From Carya illinoinensis (lineage: Eukaryota > Streptophyta > Magnoliopsida > Fagales > Juglandaceae): a stretch of DNA of 64,000 nt. How positions within the stretch are numbered: the first letter of the stretch is position 1; every line of letters starts with the position of its first letter. The stretch covers positions 4,988,501 through 5,052,500 of the forward strand of contig NC_056766.1 in assembly GCF_018687715.1 (NCBI RefSeq), read 5' to 3'. The notes beneath the pieces are model-generated. The model saw only the letters and a list, made by a program, of their open reading frames with translations. It made no database searches and was not told the origin of the DNA. Below are positions 33,721 to 44,450 of the stretch, piece by piece. A program made the position numbers and the translations under genes.

Positions 33721-34109
33721 AAAAAATGCTTGTCATCTCGATTCCCCAATGCAAGCATAAGGAGCTAGCACCTTATAGCAAGTAAGAGTGCTCGAACCTG
33801 GGGCAAACAAAGCCTGCTCCAACCAAAGAGTGGTCGCACCTAATAGACCAAAAGTGCTCGCATCCCATGGATGGGAAAGGGTGTCCCACCTAGATGAGCA
33901 ACAACAGCAAGCCCCCTCGGCGAGCAAAGTGCCCCTCTTGAAGGGCGAGCAAAATAGCTTGCCCCGGCAGGTGCTCCTCTTAAGCGAAATGAAATGTTTG
34001 CAAAAGTGCTTGCCTTGGGGCACACAAAAGTCAAACTGATGATTTCCCCAAGCGAGCAACAACATCTCACACCTGGTGAAGAGCACTTTGCTCACATTAC
34101 ATGCTCAAG
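33721..34109. repeat. Degenerate AGTGCTCG/GAGCAAA array
   Basis: Repeated phrases AAGAGTGCTCGxACCTxGGG and GGGCGAGCAAAxTAxCxxGCCCC of the same kind as in 15840-16030 and 30700-30830, with a shorter version at 44455-44580. No coding evidence, although open frames of up to 120 codons cross it. Confidence 0.45.
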
Positions 34110-34536
34110 AATCAAGCACGATGGCCGTGGGAACTGAAGCAAATTTTTATAACTCCACTGAATATACTGCTTATGGTACTGTAGCTTTTGATGCAGAGGA
34201 AGATGTTGAGCCTGAGGGATCGGCTCCACTAGAGGAGTGACATATGGTTACTTTGGATCACGGGTTTTGTATCACTTTTGGTTATGTAAATAATGGTCTT
34301 TACTTTACTTTCGTTAGATGACTGTATAATACTTTGAAATAGTTTTACTTTGGTTTGCTTGTATTTAAATTTCTGGTACTTGATTGGCTAACTTTTAATC
34401 ATCTGCTGCGACTTTGTTATTCACATTTTGCACGCTTTACACACTTTGAGCACATATTGTTAAGGTGCATGGCCCGTGTTATCCTCAAATTGACGTCACG
34501 ATTCCTACATTTCTGTACATGAGACTTGGGGTTTGA
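34110..34536 (+). repeat. End fragment of another LTR family
   Basis: Homologous in reverse orientation to 58046-58390: both contain GATGxTGAxCCTGAGGGAT...CTAGAGGAGTGAC and later CCCGTGTTxTC...TCACGATTC. In both places the fragment is followed by unrelated sequence. Here the junction with the copia LTR piece is at about 34537. Confidence 0.55.
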
Positions 34537-34814
34537 CAAAATAAATATAATACATACATATATATGTGCTAGCAGTGGAAACCCTAGAAAAACATATTTT
34601 TGGTTATTCGACTGAGTAGAGTGTCAAAAGATTCTTGACCGAACTTTATGTCCTACATTCACTCGAGCAACTTGTTGAGTGAGACTCGAGCGAACACTCT
34701 GCCTTGGTTTTGCTCAAGCTACTTGTCACAAAATTTTCGACCAAACTCTCCGCCTGAGCGAATTCTTTGCCTGACATTTTTTCAGCTTGGAAAGCAGGCT
34801 CCACAAACCCAACA
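34537..34814 (-). repeat. Partial copia LTR in front of unit C
   Basis: Matches the plus-strand region 28333-28638 (TACATAxATATATATGT, AGAAAAACATATTTT, TATTCGAxxxAGTAGAGTGTC ... CTCCACAAACCCAACA). The rest of the LTR and its element are absent, so it was carried with block C rather than inserted independently. Confidence 0.7.
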
Positions 34815-35062
34815 CTTGACCTACATAAAGATCTTACAAAAGTAAATTTACTCAATTATGTAAGTTTGGTCTATATAGAGATACAACATATCACATTAAA
34901 CCACATCATTATGTAAGTTTTCTTTTACAAAATCTATATGTAGATCTAACATTTTTCAATTATGAAATATCAATCTAGCATGTCAATTTGAAAGAACTCG
35001 TTGCTAGTTGCAGAATAAGGAACCGGTTCTATTCTATGTGTTTCCAAATACTTGATTATTTT

Positions 35063-35300
35063 AACTCCAAGGATGGTGTAATGGTTATAGAGTGAGCTGT
35101 ATAAACCAAACTTCTTGGGTTTGAAAGTACTCAGCATTCACACTCTTGGAGACATAAGACTAAGAAAATGTTTTCATAAATTATTTAATATGTACTTACA
35201 TAAACTCCTTATTAAGAAGTTTGTAAATCTCTAGATTAGTTAGGATATTTTTATTCAATTGTACAATTTCTCAATTCTCAAAAAAGAAAGAAATTAAAAG
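35063..35300 (+). mobile_element. Candidate tRNA-derived SINE, copy C
   Basis: AACTCCAAGGATGGTGTAATGGTTA contains TGGTGTAATGG, an exact A-box match to TRGYNNANNNG. GGGTTTGAAAGTAC about 35 bases later differs from the B box GWTCRANNC at two positions. The tail is AAAAAAGAAAGAAATTAAAAG. Confidence 0.42.
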
Positions 35301-35751
35301 ATATTTATATCGCCATGTTGGATGGATGAATGAAAACAGCTGTTGTCATTGAGAACGACATGAATGACATGAATAGGAAAGTAGTGGCCCTTGAGGTAAA
35401 TTCAAAGTCTTTTAAAGTCGTGCTTTTGTCTTGTTCTGCTTGAGTGACTGAGTCTATTCAAAATATTAATTTATACATGTACTCTCTTTTGGACTAGAAA
35501 GTAAAGTGTTTGTTAGCATGGAATTGATATAAGAATAATCAACTAGAAGGGACATCTCAAAAGCAATTTCTACTAATAACGAAGCTACGACCGGGTCATC
35601 TGAAGTTTACAATTCAGATGGCCTCACCACGTGGTGCCACCTGGTTCATTAATATATATATATATATAAACACGAAAGGCATGGGTGAAACTTAGTTTTT
35701 TTCTTGCCCTTTCACCTTTTTAAATTTCTTTTTGTTTTGAATATATTTTTT

Positions 35752-35950
35752 GGACTTTGCTAGACGCAGTCGACAAATATAGTCGGCTGTACGAAATAAA
35801 TAAAAAAAATTATAAAAATATTTTTTTTTTCATGATTATATAGAATGAATAAAAAAAAGTTATAAAAATAATTTTTTTTTTCATATAGATCTCATATTAA
35901 TTCATTTTTTTCAAAACGACTACACGTCGACTGCATTTACCGATTACAAA
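35752..35950 (+). mobile_element. MITE-like insertion with GCAGTCGAC ends
   Basis: Present in unit C but absent from B and D at the same place. Left TAGACGCAGTCGAC and right (reverse complement) TAAATGCAGTCGAC form an imperfect inverted repeat. The host phrase CACCTTTTTxAATTTCTTTTTG occurs on both sides (about 35713 and 35978), so a longer flanking duplication accompanies it. The family is not identified. Confidence 0.5.
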
Positions 35951-36539
35951 AATCATTTCTCATAATTTTTTTACTATCACCTTTTTGAATTTCTTTTTGT
36001 TTTGAATATATTCTTTTATTAAAAAAAACCACATGGCTCCATGTGGTGGTGCCACGTATAGCTACTGAACAATAAGCTTTAGATTGCTGAGTAGCTATAG
36101 TCTTCTATTATATATTCTTTTTTCAAGCTTCTATTATATATTCATTCCCGCATAACCACTACATTTTTCTACAGAGGTATGTAATTAGTGCTATAACATT
36201 TAGAAGTCGATTTCCATCTATTAAAAGAAAGTTGAATTTCCCCAAAAATCATGTTCTAAACTGGGTACTGGTCCAACAAATGCAACTGTCAAACTTAATC
36301 CTAATGGGAATTATTTCGAAGATTTGGAATTATATGTGGATCGATGATCACTACAATATAATTTGTATTTTGTGACAGAGAAAATAGTCACAAAAAATGA
36401 CCAAAACGTCACCAAATACATTTTATGACAGTTTGAAACCGTCACCACGACCGTTACCTAATGTGTATCACAAAATACAATTGGTGACACTTTACTGTGC
36501 AACCATCACTGAAAGTATTTTTAGTGACGGTTGGAGGTC

Positions 36540-37510
36540 TTCCATATATAACGTTCGAACATGACCTTTTTTGTGACTATTGAAAATGATCACAGAAAGA
36601 AACGTTTGAAAGTATGACATAATGTTTGAACGTTAACCTGACCGATTGGCATTCGAATGACAAAAGTTGACGTTCATTGATTATTTTTGTTAATGCTCAT
36701 TCTTTCAAGATCTTTCCTCGTTTTGATAATGTCTTTTATCTTTTTTTTAATGCTCATCAATGTACCCAATATATTATCACATATATTCTTCTCTATTTAC
36801 ATTACATCTAAACTATGTCGCAACATGTAGGACGACCAATATGAAAAGTAAAAAAAAAAAAATACTATGCTTTGTCCAATTCAATTTTACTGTGCATTCT
36901 GTTCTCCATTTTCTGGCCAGTACGGGTTGCCATTGGCCAAATAGCCACCATAGAAATGTTTGTTGAAGTGTATACTTCATTTTTACAATGGCATTCGGCC
37001 ATTTCGACCAAAATGTAGTGATTTTCAAGAATGGTTGAGTTGACTGTATCTTAACGTTCGGACGTTTCAACCAGAACGTCCGAACGTACGACGGTTCAAA
37101 TGCAAAGCCGTTTGAATTCCACGTTCGGATGTATATTTTAGTACATTTGAACGTTCCATATATTAGTAGTTACGTTCGAATGTTTAATATAGACATTCAG
37201 ACGTAGTACTTCCCACATTTATTCGTTGTTTTACCTTTTACGTTCGAATGTGTATGTTTTACGTTCGAATGTGTATGTTTTACGTTCGCACGTAAATCTT
37301 GACGTTCGACCATTGTAACTTATACATTCGAATGTATAAGGAATAACATTCGAATACACGAAATCAAAAATTTTAGCCATTACGCATCAACTTTCGAATG
37401 TGTATGCTATACGTTCGAAAAGTAGTAATTATGTTTCAATGTGAAACACACATGTCCGAATGTTTAACTTAACATTCAAACGTATGTCCAATTATGTTCA
37501 AACATTAATG
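36540..37510. repeat. Subterminal repeat field of CACTA copy 2
   Basis: More than twenty ACGTTCGAATG-like cores, in both orientations, lie between 36550 and 37510. Spacing is roughly 20-40 bp and is densest at 37050-37330, where one 20 bp unit (TACGTTCGAATGTGTATGTT) is repeated back to back. A poly-A run (36847-36860) and open frames here have no coding support. Confidence 0.75.
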
Positions 37511-37574
37511 TAGAGCAGTTTAAAATTAATACTACTATAATGATAATAATTTTTTTTCCTTTTCTATTTTCAAG

Positions 37575-38802
37575 ATATGCCTCATCCTTTGCATACTAGG
37601 AAACTAAGGAGGGAGGTAGCCACTAAGGACACTGCTCGGATTGGGGCTCTCACTGTTATGGTAGAGCGAGAGGTCCTGATTAACCAATTTGACAAGCTTA
37701 GATGGGTGTAGACGAGTCTCAGAGATGTCTTTCTTAGTAGAGGCTGGTGAAATATCTGCACATTGAGGGGGAAGGTATAACCCTCAATGGTTCGGGAGTT
37801 CTATATAGGAATGTGCTCCATCCCTCAGGATGCATCTTCTCACACTGTGACTGTACGCGGTGGGTTGTTTGAGATTTCATCAGATGTCATCACCAACCAC
37901 CTCGAGATTCGTCGAGTAGTTGAGACATCGACTACAGCTGACTCTCAGACTGGCAATGCAGCCGTGGTTTGCACATCCACATCTACATCTGCACACAGCA
38001 CACTCGAGGTAGGTGAAGGCACTTCTGCTGACCCCGTTGAGCCATCATCAGCTAGAGGTGCAGATCAATCAGAGGCTGAGGGTACTAACCATGAGGCTCA
38101 GGATGATGACTGAGACGAAGATTTCTACATCCTCACCGAGAGAGATCGCATGCCAATCGAGAGGAAGAACGCCTTCAACCAAATACATCTGCTACCTTTC
38201 TTCCACATGTTGTAACTTATTGTTGCCATAAACTTGGATCCTGTGGCACATAAGATCACATTTAGTCGAACTCGGCACAGTTTTCTATCCAAGTGGCAAG
38301 TGGAGATCCCCTTGATTTGCCACTGCGAATCTTTGATAGAATCCGTTACGAGGTGAGCATCGTCTCCACAGACAACCTCCCATACGGTGTCATAATCAGC
38401 CAGTTCTTACTTGATTGGAGCGTGCCAGTCCAGCTGGATGAGCGGGTCACAGAGCAGATGAGCCCCCTCGACATGGCCATGCATCGACGTAGCATTGGAC
38501 AAGCCAAGGAGCATCCTTGACATCAGCCACCCCCTTTAGTAGATCTAGTTCCTTTGACGCAGCCCAAGCCTGGTGTGGGGACTAGTAGTCAGCAGCTGAC
38601 GAGTACATCTGTGGGAGATGTGCAGCCTGCTTGGGTGTATGTGGTGATCTCCCAGTTGACTGCACATATTGATCTACAAATCATGGTTGTAGAGAAGCCT
38701 GTCGTTGAGATAGCCCATCTCGTAGATAGCCTTAATGACAAGGTTGAATCTTTGACTAAGGAGATACAGAGTACGAATTTTGTGAATAACACGTTCATTT
38801 GA
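37575..38802 (+). pseudogene. Broken transposon-associated gene in CACTA copy 2
   Basis: Plus-strand frames in order: about 37575-37770 (basic start, MPHPLHTRKLRR...), 37787-38113, an unannotated frame covering 38105-38330 (DEDFYILTERDRMPIE...), 38293-38520 (LPLRIFDRIRYEVS...NLPYGVII) and 38554-38802 (coiled-coil end). Together they match the minus-strand pseudogene 12860-11740 of copy 1. At least three frameshifts or stops break it. A Ser/Thr-rich low-complexity stretch lies at about 37930-38060. The middle part resembles the putative plant transposon protein domain. Function unknown. Confidence 0.6.
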
Positions 38803-38925
38803 GTGTTGTTTACGAAATTCTATCATAGTTTGTATTTTTCTTTTAATATATGTAAGGAACAATATTATTTTATATATCTATTATTTTTTAATTTCAATTC
38901 TTGATCTTCTTTAATATTAGTGATG

Positions 38926-39164
38926 TGAACCACAATCGACTCGCTTTGAGACCCAACAACAATATTAAAAAAACAAACCCAAGAAAGGCAAACTCAATTC
39001 TATGGACGGAGAATCTAGACCCGTTGAGATCCCGTTTCAAGAACCTAGATTATATTAAAATCTAGATTCGTTAAAGAACCCGTCCCAAGAACTCGGATTA
39101 CAAAGCAGAACGCCACAAAAGTTGTGATTTATCTTTGATAAGTTCAGAAGTTCAATTAAGAACT
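38926..39164. other. Unassigned insert between CACTA copy 2 and unit D
   Basis: About 240 bp with internal repeats (TCTAGACCCGTTGAGATCCCGT, then TCTAGATTCGTTAAAGAACCCGT). It does not match the other blocks of the window. No coding frame. Confidence 0.35.
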
Positions 39165-39214
39165 ATTTGTCTGGTGTTTTCTCAACTCACAAAGCAGGCT
39201 CCACAAACCCAACA
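39165..39214 (-). repeat. Short copia LTR end in front of unit D
   Basis: TTTTCTCAACTCACAAAGCAGGCTCCACAAACCCAACA corresponds to the last 40-50 bp of the LTR at 28059-28638 and ends at the same base as the copies before units B and C. Confidence 0.65.
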
Positions 39215-39462
39215 CTTGACTTACATAAAGATCTTACAAAAGTAAATTTACTCAATTATGTAAGCTTGGTCTACATAGAGATCCAATGTATCACATTAAA
39301 CCACATCATTATGTAAGTTTTCTTTTACAAAATCTATATGTAGATCTAACATTTTTCAATTATGAAATATCAATCTAGCATGTCAATTTGAAAGAACTCG
39401 TTGCTAGTTGCAGAATAAGGAACCGGTTCTATTCTATGTGTTTCCAAATACTTGATTATTTT

Positions 39463-39708
39463 AACTCCAGGTGTGGTGTAATGGTTATAAAGTGAGCTGT
39501 ATAAACCAAACTTCTTGGGTTGGAAAGTACTCAGCATTCACACTCTTGGAGACATCAGACTAAGAAAATGTTATCATAAATTATTTAATATGTATATGAA
39601 ACTCCTTATTAAGAAGTTTGTAAATCTCGAGATTAGTTAGGATTATTTTTATTCAATTGTACAATTTCTCAATTCCCAAAAAAGAAAGAAATTAAAAGAA
39701 AAAACAGA
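39463..39708 (+). mobile_element. Candidate tRNA-derived SINE, copy D
   Basis: TGGTGTAATGG fits the A box. GGGTTGGAAAGTAC stands at the B-box place, with one base changed relative to copy C. The tail is AAAAAAGAAAGAAATTAAAAG followed by AAAAAACAGAG. Confidence 0.4.
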
Positions 39709-39938
39709 GAGAGAGATAGGAATGCTCAGATATTTATATCGTCAAGTTGCGTGGATGAATGAAAACAGCTGTCGTCATTGAGAACGACATGAATGACATG
39801 AATAAGAAAGTAGTGGCCCTTGAGATAAATTCAAAGTCCTTTAAAGTCGTGTTTTTGTATCGTTCTGCTTGAGTGACTGAGTCTATTCAAAATATTAATT
39901 TATACATGTACTCTCTTTTGGACTAGAAGGTAAAGTAT

Positions 39939-40775
39939 TAGGTCTTGTTTGTTTTCGTGACTAAAAACAAAAACTTTGAAAACTTCTCAAAGTTTTTGTA
40001 CTGTCAGAAGTTTTACGAAAACAAACACACATTTTGATCTACCAGTTTTCATCTCAAAAGTTCTCAAGTTTCTTCTCAGGTTTTCATCTCAAGTTTTCAT
40101 CTCAAAAGATCTCAAGTTTTTTATCAGGTTTTTATCTCAAAAGATTTCAAGTTTCTTCTCAGGTTTTCATCTCAAGTTTTCATCACAAAAAAAAGATCTC
40201 AAGTTTTCATATATAAAAAAAATTACACCATTGGTAAATAAATAAATAAAGGAAGTAGCCAAAAAAAAAAAAAGACAAAATGGTTAAAAAAAAAGGAAGC
40301 AGAAAAAAAAAATTCACCATTGGTAAATCAATAAACAAAATAAGCAGAAAAAAAAACAAAAAAATTTTTTTGACCAAATGGTTAATAAAATAGGAAGCAG
40401 CAAAAAAATAAAAAAAAGCATCATTGATAAATAAATAAACAAAAGAAGCAGCAAAAAAAAAAGTAGAAAAAAAAATTGCAACATTGGTAAATAAATAAAA
40501 TATTATAAGAAGTACTACAAGTACTTGTGGGTCCCATCATATTACTAACTATAATAAAGTCAAACTAATCTCATCTAATCTCTAAAAACAAATACATATT
40601 TCATCTTATCTCATCTCATCTCAACATATCTCAAAATTTTTTATCTCATCTTATATCTAAAAACAAACACATATTTCATCTAATCTCATCTTATCTCATC
40701 TCATCTCAACATATCTCAAAAGATTTTATCTTATCTCATCTCATCTTATCTCATCTGTGAAAACAAACGAGGCTA
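39939..40775 (+). mobile_element. MITE-like element of about 0.84 kb
   Basis: Absent from units B and C at the same point. Ends are TAGGTCTTGTTTGTTTTC and, in reverse complement, TAGCCTCGTTTGTTTTC, an imperfect terminal inverted repeat. The interior is low-complexity: CTCAAGTTTTCATCTCA motifs (40060-40215), CATTGGTAAATAAATAAA motifs about every 75-120 bp (40230-40500), and ATCTCATCTTATCTC motifs (40580-40755). The exact target duplication was not resolved. It is non-coding and the superfamily is uncertain (hAT-like or PIF-like). Confidence 0.5.
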
Positions 40776-41935
40776 GTTAGCATGGTACTAATAACGATGC
40801 TACGACCGGGTCATCTGAAGTTTACAATTCAGATGGCCTCACGAAATCGATAGGTGAAACTTAAAAGAGTTTTTTCTTCCTCTTTCACCTTTTTAAATTT
40901 CTTTTTGTTTTGAATATATTTTTTTATTATAAAAAACCACATGATTCCATGTGGTGGCGCCACGTATAGCTACTGAACAAGAAGCTTTAGATTGCTGAGT
41001 AGCTATACTCTTCTATTATATGTTCATTCCCGCATAACCACTACATTTTTCTATAGAGGTATGTAATTAGTCCTATAACAATTAGAAGTCGATTTCCATC
41101 TATTAAAAGAAAGTTGAATTTCCCCAAAAATCATGTTCTAAACTGGGTACTGGTCCAACAAATGCAACTGTCAAACTTAATCCTGATGGGAATTGTTTCG
41201 AAGATTTGGAATTATATGCGGATCGAGGATGCGGGGTGATTAAAGATGCCGAAGCAACATTTGTAGCTGGTTTTTCCTCATAGCATGGTAAATAAATAAC
41301 AAAAAAAGCAATGATTACCCAAGGTAAGTACGATCTATCTTTAGTAGGTGACTTTTGAATTAGTAGAGACATCATTTTCTCTTTTACAAGTAGGAGGTCC
41401 GTGCAAGGCACGTGCCGCAATTCTCTCTATATAGACTCTTTCTATTTGAGGAAGAATTATTTTATTTTATTTTTTAAAAATTATGTTTTGAAAACACTAT
41501 AGAAGGTAATTGTTTGCCCATCACAGCGACCAAAGAATATCCCGATCATGTGGGAGCTCGGCTCTCAAGCTTTTACAGTGCATCCCAATCTCTAAAAGTA
41601 CTTGACTTCCAATCAAATCGGTCTAACTATGTGGGAGCTCAGCTCCTGAGCAAAAAATGCTCGACCCTGAGGGTGACCAATTAAAAAGTGTTCACACCTA
41701 ATTGAGCAAATGTGTTCGAACCCTAGGGTTCATCTCAAAGGGTGAGCAACTCTATAAATATCGGACCACAATAAAAATGGTCAGCTTACCTAAGAGCTCG
41801 ACTCCTAAGCATGGCAGTCATAGTTGATTGACAAAAATATCTGACTAGCGATTGAATTGATCAAATGATGTGGCATATCAACCCTTGATCAAATTGGTCG
41901 AAGTACATGGGAGGGGGAGTAAAAGTGCTCATGTC

Positions 41936-44450
41936 ATGTCCCATACCAGAGGCTCAACCTTTTTAACCAAAAATGCATATAATATAAAATTTAGATAGAA
42001 TAATCTTCCAAAATCAAATACCTAAAAAATCCTTCCAAAGAAAGTAAACTCGACATTACATCATATATTCTCTGAAATCTCACCAATCCACTTATACTAA
42101 CTCACACTTATCACACTTTTCTCTTCAAATCCTGTCACATGCCATCCATTCCAACTATTACAACCATCAAAGTCATCTAAAAAGAAATAGTGGAGATAAA
42201 CGATTCAGTCCTCCAACTCAACAAGCAGCAAATATATATTAGTGTGTAAATATGAGCCAATTAAATAATGCAGAACAAAACAGAAGCTCAAAAATAATAG
42301 AGCAAACATTTATTTACAATAATAATATAGACAAAAGATATTTCACATAAGCATAACTAAAGCAGCATCAAAACAAAATAGAGAAAATGTTTAAACCCCG
42401 TAGTAGGGTTGTGCCATACCAAGCAGAAATAGAAGTGAAAACTCCCACTTTTACACTTGGCACACTGAGTATGCACACTGGAAAGATCCACGCAGTAACT
42501 TTGTCTCCAGAGTGGGTACACTTAAAAACAAATATGTTGGTACCAACATAATACAAGAGACTATAGGTTTACACCCGTGTTAAGGTAAGAACAGAAGCAA
42601 AACAAAGTTTCATGCCAAAGGGTATTTAGATGCAATGTCGTATCAAAGCAAAATACTGAACAAATAAATATCATATAATCATATAAAAATTTCAGAATTC
42701 ATAACCCCTGTTTATATAGTTGAGAGCAAAGTACCAAAAATTTGCTCATGTCTATACTAGTCATGGATGAAGTTGTTTTCATAACAAAATATGCAAGTTT
42801 TTCCTAAAATCAACCTCAATCATTTTTTAAGCCAAAACTTAGCATAGCATCATCGCTTACCTAAAATTTTTAACATCTCTAAAACTCCTAATAATAGTGC
42901 CAAGCGAATATCAACTGTCACCTAAACATAATTACCATGATCTTGAATTAACAAAATTGAAAGCTATTTTTAAGAAATAAAACAATTCATACGTAAACTC
43001 CGGTCAAAACTCTACCCAAAATACATCAAATGCAAAGGCCAATTCACCTATGACCCAAATTTAGTAAAAACGATTTATCCAATTCTATTTCTTTCGAGTA
43101 CCTTCACTTAACCCAAAGGTAATGTACTAACCATGGTACAAACAAAACGAATCTCATTTCCAAAAGTATTTATATTAATATAACTATACAAAAACCAATC
43201 TTATATTACACAGAAGGAAAACCTTACCCCTTTTTAACATTAAACTGGCCATAACAACATACACAAAATACTACACTCCAACAGGACTCGATCCCCACAG
43301 TATAATTAAGCCTCAACCTGAGAGATTCAAAAGTAAAAAACTCACTAATGTTTAACCAATTAAAATTTACTCGACACTACAAACACCAACTCTAAATTTG
43401 GACTACCCAAGACATGCACGTCCAAAATTCTTCATTTTCATTTGAGCAAAACCATAGTAAATAACCCAACAAAGTCATTCTTCCCTCTTCATTTGAAACA
43501 CGTAAAACTGAATTCTAACCTCGACTTTCCACAATTCAACCACCATTCTTAATCTAGTAAGCAGCACAACCAAACTCCACATCAAACTCGTAGAACTCTC
43601 AATTTAAATCGATAACCCAAACTAGCCATAGATGGACTGAAAGCCACACAATAGAAAGAGTGAGCATCGAGAATTTTATCGAGCTTGGATCGGCGGTGCC
43701 ACCTCCGTTCTCCTCCATTGGTCGCCGAGGCTGTGTACAATAGGGAGGTGAGAGATTAAATGGATAGAAAGAGTAAACATCATGAGAGAGTAGACATAGA
43801 GAGAGAAAGATGAAGAGAGAGGAGATATATAAGAAGGGATCGAGGGGCTTACCGATAGCATACTCATGGTCATGAGGAGCAGCAGTAGCAACAAGGATAG
43901 TGAACAAAATGGCATGGGGCTGAGGCCTGAAGAGCTCGATGGAGAGTGTTTTTTAAGGCACAATCGGCTTGGTAGTGGGAGTGGGTGCTTGGGGTGGCAG
44001 TGGCGCAACAAAGAACAAGACGGGAGACGGGCGGTGCTGGGTACAATGTGCTCCGGCCGAACAGAATACTAGGCGTGAATACTGCCAGCAACGGAATAGA
44101 GATCAAGGGCTGGAAACGTGTGGACGACGGGGTGCGACGAGGCTTCATGGTGTTGACAGCATGGAATTTGGTGCTAGGTGTAGAAGCACATGAAGACAGT
44201 GCCTAACGAAGAGCGGAGAAGGGGTTGTCGGGGCTGGGAGAGAGACGTTGGGGAAGTGTCTGCGTGCAAGAGGAAAGAACAGAGAGAAAGACATCAAGCC
44301 AGGGCCTGGGGAGGAGAGAGAGTGTTTTTAAGATTTAATGTCAAAACGGTGTTGTTTTGACTCTTTCTTTCAACGGGCAAGCTGGGTTAAATTCTATTCT
44401 TGGGCCTAGATTTTTATCATGGGCCAAGTCATGAAAACACGCAGCATGGA
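41936..44450 (-). repeat. LTR-like non-coding block, copy 2
   Basis: Duplicate of 31121-33720 with scattered substitutions and small indels. It lacks the long GA tract. Its presence in the same order after unit D shows that the duplicated segment was at least 5 kb long (repeated block plus LTR-like block). Confidence 0.55.

Larger units (their letters stand above)
34815..36348 (+). repeat. Locally repeated block, unit C (truncated)
   Basis: Starts CTTGACCTACATAAAGATC after the LTR end and follows units B and D until a CACTA end interrupts it at 36349. It carries extra insertions: an (AT)n run (about 35651-35668) and a MITE-like element (35752-35950). Confidence 0.75.
36349..38925 (-). mobile_element. 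CACTA transposon, copy 2 (one end missing)
   Basis: CACTACAATATAATTTG begins exactly where unit C is broken. The first 190 bp align with the reverse complement of the right end of copy 1 (TTTTGTGAC, GTCACAAAAAATG, CAACCATCAC). The element is therefore inverted relative to copy 1. Its transposase and coiled-coil parts are deleted, leaving only the accessory gene fragment. The opposite terminus was not found; similarity to copy 1 fades near 38925. Confidence 0.7.
39215..41935 (+). repeat. Locally repeated block, unit D
   Basis: Closest overall to unit B, with the same order: LTR end, CTTGACxTACATAAAGATC, SINE-like segment, GGTCATCTGAAGTTTACAATTCAGATGG, CCACATGxxxCCATGTGG foldback, TGGGAGCTCGGCTC array, GGGAGGGGGAGTAAAAGTGCTCATG end. 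A large MITE-like insertion (39939-40775) distinguishes it. Confidence 0.75.

Noticed and set aside
33733..34095. 120-codon minus-strand frame and overlapping frames on both strands
   Set aside because: They lie in the degenerate AGTGCTCG/GAGCAAA repeat array. Similar arrays elsewhere in the window do not keep the frames open.
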